DNA from: a virus
Strand: one strand, 5' to 3'
IMG/VR virus record: IMGVR_UViG_3300020442_003467
Span: 1-35,113 of that record
DNA length: 35,113 bases
Part shown: positions 24,571 to 33,825 of the stretch, piece by piece
Layout of the letters: each line of letters starts with the position of its first letter
Position numbering within the stretch: position 1 is the first letter of the stretch
Position numbers and translations under genes: made by a program
The notes under the pieces: model-generated
Told to the model about the DNA's origin: nothing
Database searches by the model: none
The model's input: the letters and a program-made list of their open reading frames with translations, nothing else

Positions 24571-26751
24571 ATGGCCCAAATAATTAAACATAGACGGGGT
24601 ACACCGGAGCAGTTAAAGACTAAAACTCTTAATGCTGCTGAAATTGGTGTTTCTACTGGATCCCTTTTTAGTGGAACCCCAATAGTTCACATAGGTGATG
24701 GAGCAAATGCAGCTGGATACGTTGTAGGTAGACTTCATTACGGATCAACCCCACCAACATTAAATTCTGGTGATATCGGTGCATCATACAATGATATGTT
24801 ATTCCACGATACCGATAATTACATTTTATACAGAACGCATACAGATGGTAATGCGAATTTAAATTTAACAGGTAATATTGCGAATAGATACATAACCGGT
24901 AGCTTGGGCGTTTCCGGGATATTAAGCGCATCCTCTGATGTTTGGGTTGGAGGAAATCTACACGCAGTAGGAAGTGTTACATTCGAAGCAGGATCAAGTG
25001 GAAATATTACATTTGGTTCAGCTGCAGGTGATAACATTATTTTTACAGCTGATGTTAGTTCTTCTATAATACCAGATGGAACAGCCAAAAATCATGAATT
25101 GGGAAGTTCTGCTCAACAATGGGGAACAGTATATGCAACAGATTATTCAGGATCTGCAGCTACTGCTTCTCTTGGTAGATTAGAAGTTGATGGACCTCAC
25201 TTAACAGTAGACGATAAAGGAACTGTTAGTGGTTCTGGATTATCAACTGGATCTTTTGGATACTTAGTTGGTGATGGTGGTGGAATTACAAATCTTACAT
25301 CAGCAGCAATTTCAACTTATAGCAATACTGGCAACAATAGAATAATTACATCTGTAGATGCTAATGAAGTACAAGGTGAATCTAATCTTACATTTGACGG
25401 AAGTACTTTAGTAGTTACAGGAGCACAAACAGTTAGTGGAGTTGCATCTTTTGCATCTTCAATTGATGCCGAAGCTGGTATACAAATTACTGGTTCAACA
25501 TTTTTAAATGATGCCACAGCAGCAATAACACACCAAGGTGGTACAGGATTAGCAATAACCTCTACAGCAGGATATGTAGATGTTGAGTCTATTAGATTTA
25601 CTGGTGGAAATATTGGTATTAGTGGCGATACAGATTTATTAGATCTACAGAGTGCTTACTTAGCAATAAACGGTAGTTTAAGAGTAGACGATGGAGCAAC
25701 TATTGGTAATGATTCCGATACTGATTTATTAACATTAGCTACGAACAAACTTACAGTTGCAGGTGAAACTGAAACAACTACGTTAGATGTTAACGGAGGA
25801 GCGAATATTGCTGGCCATATTACTATTGATAAAACAGATGGCGCAAATATACAGCATACTGGAGCATCAGGAAACTTAACAATTAGTTCAGATAATGGAA
25901 GTGTTTTAGTTGAAGGATCTACATTTAATGGTAATGATTTAACAGTTCCAGGTAACTTTACAGTAAAAGGAACTACCACACATGTAAGTTCTAGTGAATT
26001 AGATATAGGCGATAATATTATAACTGTTAACGGATTTGGTAACGCAGCAGATGGTGGTATACAAGTTGTAGACGCTTCTGGTTCAGCTCACACTGGATCG
26101 ATGTTATGGAATGCAGCAGATGATTACTGGTATTCTGGAGTTAGTGGATCAACACATTATAGAGTTCCACAGCAAACATCAAATAGTGCATTAACAAATA
26201 ATAAAGTTCTAATAGCAGATTCTAATGGTAGAATAGAACCTTCTGCAAATATAACTGATGATGGTAGCACAATTGATGTTAACGATGTAGATATTACAAG
26301 TATAGATAAGTTAGAAGGTGTCGATACAAATACATTTATCGACATGGGTTCATCTGATACAATTGAGACCAAGGGTAATATTGTACCAAACGTTAACAAT
26401 GCAGATACTCTTGGTACAGATTCTAAACGATTCTCAGATTTATACTTAGATGGAAATGCAGATATTGATGGAACACTTCATGTAGAAGGAGCCGCAGACT
26501 TTGCAGGTGGATTACACGCCCAAGCAGGTTTACAGGTTAGTGCTTCAGCGTTAGAAATTGGAAGTGATTTAAAATTAAACTACTCTGCAACATCTACTCC
26601 TCGTATACTTTTCCAAGCAGCAGATGAAACTGTAGACTTCGTCGCAGCTCCAGCAAGTACAAACACAAACGGAGATACTGCTGGTGAATACGTAAGATGG
26701 GATGGATCTGCATTTGAAATGACTCAAACTATTGATGGTGGATCGTTTTAA
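24571..26751 (+). CDS. Fibre/structural protein with MAQIIK N-terminal module
   Basis: 726 residues. It starts MAQIIKHRRGTPEQLK with AAEIGVSTGS and VHIGDGAN, the N-terminal module common on phage tail fibre proteins. The body is a long series of beta-rich repeats (GSLGVSGILSASSDVWVGGN; DTDLLTLATNKLTVAGETE; KGTTTHVSSSELDIGDNII) and one SGSGLSTGSFGYLVGDG motif, consistent with a trimeric beta-helical fibre. The C-terminus (ETVDFVAAPAS, AGEYVRWDGSAFEMTQ) probably binds the next component. SD TTGGAGA. The next gene overlaps its stop. Confidence 0.83.
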   Translation: MAQIIKHRRGTPEQLKTKTLNAAEIGVSTGSLFSGTPIVHIGDGANAAGYVVGRLHYGSTPPTLNSGDIGASYNDMLFHDTDNYILYRTHTDGNANLNLTGNIANRYITGSLGVSGILSASSDVWVGGNLHAVGSVTFEAGSSGNITFGSAAGDNIIFTADVSSSIIPDGTAKNHELGSSAQQWGTVYATDYSGSAATASLGRLEVDGPHLTVDDKGTVSGSGLSTGSFGYLVGDGGGITNLTSAAISTYSNTGNNRIITSVDANEVQGESNLTFDGSTLVVTGAQTVSGVASFASSIDAEAGIQITGSTFLNDATAAITHQGGTGLAITSTAGYVDVESIRFTGGNIGISGDTDLLDLQSAYLAINGSLRVDDGATIGNDSDTDLLTLATNKLTVAGETETTTLDVNGGANIAGHITIDKTDGANIQHTGASGNLTISSDNGSVLVEGSTFNGNDLTVPGNFTVKGTTTHVSSSELDIGDNIITVNGFGNAADGGIQVVDASGSAHTGSMLWNAADDYWYSGVSGSTHYRVPQQTSNSALTNNKVLIADSNGRIEPSANITDDGSTIDVNDVDITSIDKLEGVDTNTFIDMGSSDTIETKGNIVPNVNNADTLGTDSKRFSDLYLDGNADIDGTLHVEGAADFAGGLHAQAGLQVSASALEIGSDLKLNYSATSTPRILFQAADETVDFVAAPASTNTNGDTAGEYVRWDGSAFEMTQTIDGGSF

Positions 26752-26942
26752 TGGATAAAAACTTTTCCAGAGATGCTAAAGATATGATGGATGATTTTGC
26801 CATAATGGGTAGAAAGTTTTCCAGGTTGGTTCAAGAAGCCTCAAATGAAGGCGATAGAAAAACCAATAGGCAATTTGGTAAAGCAGCAAACGCATATAAA
26901 AATTTTTTTAGCGAGTTGAAAAAGCTATATAAGCTTTTGTAG
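26751..26942 (+). CDS. Small helical protein between fibre genes
   Basis: 63 residues, charged and fully helical (DAKDMMDDFAIMGRKFSRLV, then KAANAYKNFFSELKKLYKLL). The ATG overlaps the stop of the large fibre gene, so translation is coupled. No cysteine, signal or membrane segment. It could be a fibre assembly chaperone or adaptor, as small helical proteins next to fibre genes often are; no family recognised. Confidence 0.65.
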   Translation: MDKNFSRDAKDMMDDFAIMGRKFSRLVQEASNEGDRKTNRQFGKAANAYKNFFSELKKLYKLL

Positions 26943-26949
26943 TAGTAAC

Positions 26950-26961
26950 GGGTATATACCC
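26950..26961. promoter_or_regulatory. 12-base perfect palindrome upstream of the second fibre gene
   Basis: GGGTATATACCC is a perfect inverted repeat 26 bases before the ATG at 26987 in a 44-base gap. It may be an operator or a small RNA hairpin; no U-run follows. No other copy noticed in the window. Confidence 0.3.
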
Positions 26962-26986
26962 ATTTAGATAGAGGAGCCGTTATATA

Positions 26987-29245
26987 ATGGCACAAATAAT
27001 TAAACTTAGACGTTCGTCTACGGCTGGTAAAGTTCCAACTACATCAGATTTAAATTTAGGCGAATTAGCAATAAACACCAATGATGGTCGAATATTCTTC
27101 GAAAAGAACGATGGCTCGGCCGCAATAAAACACGTTGTAACATCAGACTCCCAAACAACAGGATCAATTGAGATAACAGGAAACGTAAGCGGTTCAGCAA
27201 CCTCAACTGGTTCGTTTGGACATGTCAAAGCTGTCAGTTCTGTATTTACAAACCTTATAGAAAATGTTGCTGGAAGCTCTTTGAAGATAAAATCTCCTGG
27301 TAACGACATTATACTTGACACTGGGGATAACGATATTCAATTGTATTCTGGTGGTAGTGAGTTTGCAAGATTAACAAATGATAGTAATACCCTCGCTATA
27401 AAATCTTCAACGAGTAACGCTGATATAGTATTTAATGGAGTTGATTCAGGTGCTAATATAACAGCATTAAGATTAGATATGTCTGAAGCTGGTAAAGCGA
27501 TATTTAATTCAGATGTTAGTGGTTCAGCTACCTCAACAGGTTCGTTTGGTAGAGGGTTTATTGTAGATTCGTTAAATCTTAATAATAATGCAGAATTAAG
27601 ATTAGGACCAGAACCATATCATGCCAAATTAGAATATAATAATAACGGTAATTTAGATATAACCGGAAGAAGTGGTTTTGATGTAGATATAGTTCATGGT
27701 GACCTTATTCTTACTGAAGGTGGTATCAATGTAAAGGGTGATAATGTTAGAATAACTGGTTCATTATCTGTTAGTAATGAAATACAAACTGCAAATGATT
27801 TTATAGTAAATTCTTCAGGTCGAGTTGGTATAAACACTCTAGCTCCTGATTACAAGTTAGATGTTGCTGGAAATATGGGTGTTAACGAGTACATTTACCA
27901 TAATGGAGACTCTAACACATACGTTAGATTTCAAAATGATCAGGTTGATTTATCTGCAGGTGGAAATGTATTTCAAATAACGTCTACTTCTCTTAGTGGT
28001 TCTGGTACTAGTACTGGTTCATTTGGAAGATTAGAAGTTAACGCAAATACAATATCTATTGGTGGAACAGAACTATCTAAAACTGTTGCAGATAATATTA
28101 CAGGTTTAGATCAGGAATTGGGTACAGATGCTAAGCCTGCTTTTAGCGCGCTTACTGCTTCTAATGCTATTCATATAGGATCAACATCGTTTACCATATC
28201 TCAAAATGGTGATGGAGATGCTGAGATAGATACAGACTTAGTCGTTCTTGGAGACATAACTGCCCAGAATTATATTGTAAGTTCTTCAATAACTCACTTG
28301 ACACAATCATTCAGTAGTGGTTCAACGGTATTTGGAGATACAGGTGACGATACACATCAGTTTACAGGTTCATTATTTGTGTCTAATAGTTTGGCAATAA
28401 ATACTAATGGTAGTAGAGGTGCTATAGATGTAATGGGATCAGCTGCAATTCAAGGATTTTATGTTTCTGATTATGGAACTGCTGTTGCTTTACCAACTGA
28501 TATTGTACACTCAGGTGGAGGTGGTACATTCGATCCTCAAGTAAGAAACCTTAGAATGGGAACTTCTACTGGTGGCCCTATTTCGATTTATCCAAAATAT
28601 GATTATAAGTTTAATTTAGGAACAGCTCAAGATAATGATTTATTGGTGTTATCTGGTAGTAAGGTAGGAATTGGAACAACATCACCCGTATATGGTCTAG
28701 ATGTTAGAAATACAGGTTACTTTGCAACAGTAGCAGCTTCTAATCAATTAACATTGGGTGACACTACTAACGGAACAACATCTGCGTTTAATTCAGTTAA
28801 TAATACTTTAGCTATTAAACCAGATGGAAGCAATACACATCTTACAATTTCAACCACACAAATAAGTGGTTCAGGTGCTTCTACTGGTTCTTTTGGTCAC
28901 TTATTAGTAGATGGTCAAAAACCATTGACTCCTCGTCAGAAAGCCATAACTGGTACAACTACAACTGCTATAGATTTTAAGGATTCAAATAATTTTAAAG
29001 TTTCACTAACTGGTGATGTTACGATAAGTTCTAGTAATGAAGCCCATTCAATTGGTTCTTCTGGTATGATTGTTTTAGTTCAAGATGCATCTGGTGGTCA
29101 TACCGTGACCTTGCCTTCTTCTTTCAAAACTCCAAGGGGTGATGATATTGCTTTTACTTCTGGATCAAACGATATAAGTATTATTTCTTACTACGTAATT
29201 GATGGATCTAACGTCGCTATCAACTACATGGGTAATTTTTCATAG
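26987..29245 (+). CDS. Fibre/structural protein with MAQIIK module and STGSFG repeats
   Basis: 752 residues with the start MAQIIKLRRSSTAGK and LGELAINTNDGRIFFEK, the same N-terminal module as the gene at 24571. Four SGS(A/G)xSTGSFG motifs occur (near residues 68, 178, 340 and 630), each followed by a short beta segment. A KVGIGTTSPVYGLDV stretch is typical of fibre repeat regions. The C-terminal domain (IVLVQDASGGHTVTLPS, ISIISYYVIDGSNVAINYMG) is a conserved end of marine phage fibres. SD GAGGAG. Probably a trimeric fibre or appendage protein encoded beside its paralogue. Confidence 0.83.
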   Translation: MAQIIKLRRSSTAGKVPTTSDLNLGELAINTNDGRIFFEKNDGSAAIKHVVTSDSQTTGSIEITGNVSGSATSTGSFGHVKAVSSVFTNLIENVAGSSLKIKSPGNDIILDTGDNDIQLYSGGSEFARLTNDSNTLAIKSSTSNADIVFNGVDSGANITALRLDMSEAGKAIFNSDVSGSATSTGSFGRGFIVDSLNLNNNAELRLGPEPYHAKLEYNNNGNLDITGRSGFDVDIVHGDLILTEGGINVKGDNVRITGSLSVSNEIQTANDFIVNSSGRVGINTLAPDYKLDVAGNMGVNEYIYHNGDSNTYVRFQNDQVDLSAGGNVFQITSTSLSGSGTSTGSFGRLEVNANTISIGGTELSKTVADNITGLDQELGTDAKPAFSALTASNAIHIGSTSFTISQNGDGDAEIDTDLVVLGDITAQNYIVSSSITHLTQSFSSGSTVFGDTGDDTHQFTGSLFVSNSLAINTNGSRGAIDVMGSAAIQGFYVSDYGTAVALPTDIVHSGGGGTFDPQVRNLRMGTSTGGPISIYPKYDYKFNLGTAQDNDLLVLSGSKVGIGTTSPVYGLDVRNTGYFATVAASNQLTLGDTTNGTTSAFNSVNNTLAIKPDGSNTHLTISTTQISGSGASTGSFGHLLVDGQKPLTPRQKAITGTTTTAIDFKDSNNFKVSLTGDVTISSSNEAHSIGSSGMIVLVQDASGGHTVTLPSSFKTPRGDDIAFTSGSNDISIISYYVIDGSNVAINYMGNFS

Positions 29246-29270
29246 TGCTAGAGAGTAGGAGAGATGAGTA

Positions 29271-32200
29271 ATGCCAGGTGGATTTGGATTTTTTAAAGAG
29301 TTTAAGTTTAACACAACTTATACGACTTCTAGATCAACAACGACTACGTTTCAGACTACCACTACGTTTCAAACTACCACTACGTTTAATACCAGTAAGT
29401 CTACTACTACGACTTATAATACAACTACTTCGACAACTACAACGTATACAACAAATAGGTCGACTACTACAACATTTAATACAAGTAAGTCTACTACGAC
29501 TACTTACACCACAACGTTTGCAACAAGCAGAACAACTGAAACTACAAGATCTACTAATACTACTACAACGTATACAACTACGTTTGAAACTACACGCTCA
29601 ACGTCTACTAGTAGAAGTACAAATACAGTAACCCAATACACTACTACTTTTGAAACCTCTAAAAGTACGTCTACTAGTAGATCTACAACCACTCAATATA
29701 CTACGTTTTTCCCAACGTCTAGGTTGACAACTATACAAACAGTTACTCAGTATACAACTACGTTTGCAACTACACAAACAACAACTACAACATTTCAAAC
29801 TAACACAATTACTCAGTATACAACAACATTTGAAACTAGTAGATCTACAGATACAACAATTAATACGACTACAACTTATACAACTACGTTTGAAACGAGT
29901 AGATCTACGAATACTAGTAGATCAACAAACACAACTACTACTTATACCACTACGTTTGCAACAAGTAGGGCAACCAACACTATCATACAAACAAATACTA
30001 CAACCACGTATACAACATATTTTCAAACATCTAGATCTACAGAAACAAGTAAAACAACGAATACTGTTACTCAATACACTACTACTTTTGCAACGAGTAG
30101 ATCTACAACTACGACTATACAGACAAATACTGTAACTCAATACACTACAACATTTGCTACTAGTAGATCAACAAATACAATAATTCAAACTAATACCGTA
30201 ACGACGTATACGACATTTTTTGAAACTAGTAGAAGCACAAATACAAGTAGAAATACAAATACAACTACTCAGTACACTACTACTTTTGCAACCAGTAGAT
30301 CTACAACTACAACTATACAGACAAACACAACTACTCAATATACAACTACGTTTGCAACAAGCAAAACAACTGCGACAACATTTCAAACTAATACAGTAAC
30401 GCAATATACTACTACGTTTGCAACGAGTAGAACAACTGAGACAACATTTCAAACTAATACAATTACACAGTATACAACAACGTTCGCAACTAGTAAATCG
30501 ACATCAACATCCAGATCAACTAATACAACTACGACGTATACGACATCATTTCAAACAAGTAAAAATACGTCTACTAGTAGATCTACAACCACTCAGTATA
30601 CTACGTTTTTTAATACTAGTAGCATTACAAATAGAACTACAACAACTGTTTTTGTTACTGGGTTCGAAACGTCAAGTATTACGAATAAGTCTACTACAAC
30701 TACGTTTAATACAAGTAGAACAACATCTAGTATTACAAACAGAACTACAACGACTTCGTTTGAAACTACTACAACATTTAATACGTCAAGCATTACAAAC
30801 AGGACTACTTCCACTACTACTGTTTTTACAACTACGTTTAATACGAGTAGTATAACAAATAGAACTACTAGCACCACTACAACATTTAATACGACCATTA
30901 ATACATCTAGAACTACTACGTTCCAGACAACATTTAATACAAGTAGGTCTACAAATACAACTACTACCTACACTACTACGTTTGCAACGAGTAGAAATAC
31001 AAATACGACTACAACATACACAACAACATTTGCAACAAGTAGAACTACTAATAGAACTACAACTACACAGTATACGACTACATTTGCAACGAGTAGAAAT
31101 ACAAATACGACTACTACTTATACTACTACGTTCGCAACAAGTAGAACCACAAATAAAACTACAACTACTACGTTTACCACAACATTTAATACGTCAAGTA
31201 TAACCAACAGAACTACGTCAACAACAACTACATTTAACACCAGTAGCATTACTAATCGAACTACTAATACTGTTTTTACAACTACGTTTAATACAAGTAG
31301 CATTACAAACAGAACTACAAATACGACTACAACTTTTCAAACAAGTAGTATTACAAATAAGACTACTTCTACAACGACTACATTTAATACAAGTAGTATT
31401 ACAAATAAAACTACGTTGACCACATTCACTACTACGTTTCAAACATCTAGTATTACAAACAGAACTACGTCTACAACTACTACATTTAACACTAGCAGTA
31501 TTACAAACAGAACCACTAACACAGTGTTTACTACTACTTTTCAAACATCAAGTATTACGAATAGAACTACTTCGACAACCACGACGTTTGGAACATCTAG
31601 TATAACCAACAGAACTACGTCAACAACTACTACGTTTAATACGAGTAGTATTACTAATAAGACTACTTCTACGACCACTACATTTCAAACTAGTAGTATT
31701 ACAAATAAAACTACTAACACGGTATTTACTACGACATTCCAAACTAGTAGCATTACAAGCAAATCTACGACAACTGTTTTTGTTACAGGGTTCGAAACTT
31801 CTAGTGTAACAAATAAGACTACTTCTACGACCACTACATTTCAAACATCTAGTATTACGAGTAAAACTACTAACACTGTTTTTACTACTACTTTCCAAAC
31901 TAGTAGCATTACGCATCTAACTACTAATACGGTGTTCACTACTACTTTCCAAACTAGTTCAGGTACGAGTCATACTACGTCTACGACCACTACATTTACT
32001 ACTACTATACAGACAAACACAACTACTACGTATACCACAGAGTTCAATACTAGTAGATCGACTAATACTACGACTCAGTATACAACATATTGGCAGACAA
32101 GTAGGAGCACAAACACAAATACCCAATACACCACGTATTTTACTACTAGTAGGTCTACAAATACTAATACGCAATATACAACATATTTTAATACAAGTAG

Positions 32201-33824
32201 ATCTACAAACACAAATACACAATACACAACGTATTTTCAGACAAGTAGAACGACGCATCTAACTACTAACACAGTGTTTACAACTACGTTTGGCACGAGT
32301 AGTATTACAAATAGATCTACGTCCAGAACTACTACGTATCAAACTAGTAGATTGACTAATCATGCTACAACCACAACATTTAATACTACGTATGAAACAA
32401 ATAAAACTACAACTACTCAGTATACATCTCAATGGATAACTTACTATAGTACGAGCAGTAGTACGAGCAGTATTACTAATAGAAATACAAATACGACTAC
32501 AATTTTTACTACTACTTATAATACGAGTAGGTCTACTACTACAAAGTTTAATACCAGTACATCTCGCAATACGACAGAGAGTAGAAGCACTGTTACGAAG
32601 TATACTACAACTACTACGTTTACAACTACGTATACCACTACGTATAATACTACATTTCAAACAAATAGACAAACGTATAGGTACACTTATTTTTTAACAA
32701 GTAGAGCTACGGACAAAACGACTACGTATAACACATCTAGAACAACGACATACGCAACGTACTATACGACGTCTTGGAATACAGGTGGCTGTTTATGGGA
32801 GGGTCATTTCTTACAAATGGCAAATGATTCTAATGTCGAACTTGTGAATGCAACAGAGTGGACAACGGCACAAAACGACGAAGATCATGACATAACATTA
32901 TGGAGTGGATCTGGAGATGATGCTTATCCAATATCTGCAAGTTTACAATACGTAAAAAGTATACGTTTACCTGGATTACCAACTGGCTCAAATTTTGCAG
33001 ATGATGTATTTGAAAATTATGAGAATTGGAGAGGCACACAAGAACAAATAGATTCGGCTTCTATGTCTCCAGCATTTATAAAGGGAGTATTTAAGTCTTC
33101 GTTTGATGTGTATTATTCGATGTTCTTGGAAAACGGTAAAGAAATAAAATTTAGTTGGGATCATCCTACATTTATTAAGCGAGATGGAGAATATAGATTC
33201 GTATTAGCACAAGATATAACAACATCAGATCAGGTAATGGACATAAACAAGAATTTGATTGATGTTACTTCAATGTCTTTTCAATCCGAATCCATAAATA
33301 TGGTAGAATTAAATGTTGAAGAAAAAGACGTTTACTTCGTAGAAGATATTTTATTTCATAATGCATTCAAGTGTTTCATGCCAGATCAGTTGATTTCAAT
33401 GGCAGATGGAGAGTTAAAAGAAATACAATATGTTGATGTTGGAGAAATGATACTTGCTTGGGATGAAAATAGCAATTCAGTAAAAGAAAGTGAAGTTTGC
33501 GAAATACAAACAAAGATGCACGATGATGTATATGAAATGACATTAGCAAACGGAAAGAAATTAAAACCAACTGGTAACCACCCATTCTTAATTTTTGGAA
33601 AGGGTTGGTGTACGATTGATAAGTATGAGCTAAACCATGGTGGTGGAACAGGGGTGATAAACGTTGGGGATGAAGTATACGATGTATCGAGTGGAGTTCC
33701 CGAGAGAGTAAAGGTCACGAAGCTCGAGCCAATAGAGGGAGCATTTACAACGTATAACTTTATAGATACAGAGTATAAGACTATCATTGCAGATGGTATA
33801 ATTACACACAATACAGGAAAATAG
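29271..33824 (+). CDS. Giant Thr-rich repeat protein ending in two tandem Hint (intein-like) domains
   Basis: 1517 residues, SD AGGAGAG. After a short start (MPGGFGFFKEFKF), residues ~14-1170 are Thr/Ser repeats with Tyr/Phe at regular intervals; about half of all residues are Thr. The first type is ~22 residues (QYTTTFATSRSTTTTIQTNT), the second ~16 (TTTFNTSSITNRTTST), later QYTTYFNTSRSTNTN. Residues 1174-1364 and 1368-1514 are two Hint domains (own entries), after which only TGK remains before TAG. Regular aromatic spacing suggests a beta-solenoid or extended fibre; dense Thr/Ser could be glycosylated. Repeats at protein level use mixed Thr codons. Next to fibre genes, so virion or surface-associated is likely; function unknown. 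Confidence 0.85.
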   Translation: MPGGFGFFKEFKFNTTYTTSRSTTTTFQTTTTFQTTTTFNTSKSTTTTYNTTTSTTTTYTTNRSTTTTFNTSKSTTTTYTTTFATSRTTETTRSTNTTTTYTTTFETTRSTSTSRSTNTVTQYTTTFETSKSTSTSRSTTTQYTTFFPTSRLTTIQTVTQYTTTFATTQTTTTTFQTNTITQYTTTFETSRSTDTTINTTTTYTTTFETSRSTNTSRSTNTTTTYTTTFATSRATNTIIQTNTTTTYTTYFQTSRSTETSKTTNTVTQYTTTFATSRSTTTTIQTNTVTQYTTTFATSRSTNTIIQTNTVTTYTTFFETSRSTNTSRNTNTTTQYTTTFATSRSTTTTIQTNTTTQYTTTFATSKTTATTFQTNTVTQYTTTFATSRTTETTFQTNTITQYTTTFATSKSTSTSRSTNTTTTYTTSFQTSKNTSTSRSTTTQYTTFFNTSSITNRTTTTVFVTGFETSSITNKSTTTTFNTSRTTSSITNRTTTTSFETTTTFNTSSITNRTTSTTTVFTTTFNTSSITNRTTSTTTTFNTTINTSRTTTFQTTFNTSRSTNTTTTYTTTFATSRNTNTTTTYTTTFATSRTTNRTTTTQYTTTFATSRNTNTTTTYTTTFATSRTTNKTTTTTFTTTFNTSSITNRTTSTTTTFNTSSITNRTTNTVFTTTFNTSSITNRTTNTTTTFQTSSITNKTTSTTTTFNTSSITNKTTLTTFTTTFQTSSITNRTTSTTTTFNTSSITNRTTNTVFTTTFQTSSITNRTTSTTTTFGTSSITNRTTSTTTTFNTSSITNKTTSTTTTFQTSSITNKTTNTVFTTTFQTSSITSKSTTTVFVTGFETSSVTNKTTSTTTTFQTSSITSKTTNTVFTTTFQTSSITHLTTNTVFTTTFQTSSGTSHTTSTTTTFTTTIQTNTTTTYTTEFNTSRSTNTTTQYTTYWQTSRSTNTNTQYTTYFTTSRSTNTNTQYTTYFNTSRSTNTNTQYTTYFQTSRTTHLTTNTVFTTTFGTSSITNRSTSRTTTYQTSRLTNHATTTTFNTTYETNKTTTTQYTSQWITYYSTSSSTSSITNRNTNTTTIFTTTYNTSRSTTTKFNTSTSRNTTESRSTVTKYTTTTTFTTTYTTTYNTTFQTNRQTYRYTYFLTSRATDKTTTYNTSRTTTYATYYTTSWNTGGCLWEGHFLQMANDSNVELVNATEWTTAQNDEDHDITLWSGSGDDAYPISASLQYVKSIRLPGLPTGSNFADDVFENYENWRGTQEQIDSASMSPAFIKGVFKSSFDVYYSMFLENGKEIKFSWDHPTFIKRDGEYRFVLAQDITTSDQVMDINKNLIDVTSMSFQSESINMVELNVEEKDVYFVEDILFHNAFKCFMPDQLISMADGELKEIQYVDVGEMILAWDENSNSVKESEVCEIQTKMHDDVYEMTLANGKKLKPTGNHPFLIFGKGWCTIDKYELNHGGGTGVINVGDEVYDVSSGVPERVKVTKLEPIEGAFTTYNFIDTEYKTIIADGIITHNTGK
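29310..32780 (+). repeat. Thr-rich coding repeat array
   Basis: In-frame repeats of 48-66 bases built from ACN codons, with ACTAGTAG and TTT/TAT as recurring landmarks. About 29700-30600 holds the 22-residue type, about 30610-31970 the SSITNRT type and about 32040-32260 the QYTTYF type. Copies vary by synonymous codons, so long exact repeats are rare. Antisense frames read as Val/Leu- or Cys/Ser-rich and are not genes. Confidence 0.9.
32790..33362 (+). other. Hint domain 1 (intein/BIL-like) in the Thr-rich protein
   Basis: Encodes residues 1174-1364 (191 residues). It opens with Cys1174 in GGCLWEGHFLQMANDS (block A pattern C-L-x2-G-x-x-L-x-M-A). A block B-like FSWDHPTFIK carries the conserved His. 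It closes with VYFVEDILFHN (blocks F and G). The residue after the terminal Asn is Ala1365, not Ser/Thr/Cys, so normal splicing is not expected; this matches A-type bacterial intein-like domains, which mostly cleave. No endonuclease domain is visible. Confidence 0.72.
33372..33812 (+). other. Hint domain 2 (mini-intein-like) in the Thr-rich protein
   Basis: Encodes residues 1368-1514 (147 residues), three residues (AFK) after domain 1. Cys1368 begins CFMPDQLISMADGELKEI (block A). LKPTGNHPFLIFGKGW is block B with conserved Thr and His. It ends YKTIIADGIITHN, blocks F/G with the His-Asn pair, and the following residue is Thr1515, a valid +1 nucleophile. Size fits a mini-intein without endonuclease. 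All splicing residues appear present, but only Thr-Gly-Lys follow before the stop. Confidence 0.85.
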
Positions 33825-33825
33825 T

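Noticed and set aside
29504-32672. Many antisense open frames, some Val/Leu-rich and membrane-like, some Cys/Ser-rich
   Set aside because: They are complements of ACN/AGT codon repeats (ACN reads as Val, Cys or Ser codons in antisense), with no SD and no match outside the repeats.
29271-32789. Antifreeze-type beta-helix based on TxT patterns
   Set aside because: Thr pairs are abundant, but there is no regular 12-residue TxT/Cys pattern as in known ice-binding helices, so it is left only as one possibility.
33386-33811. 141-residue antisense open frame over Hint domain 2
   Set aside because: It lies entirely opposite a well-recognised Hint domain and has no SD or family features.
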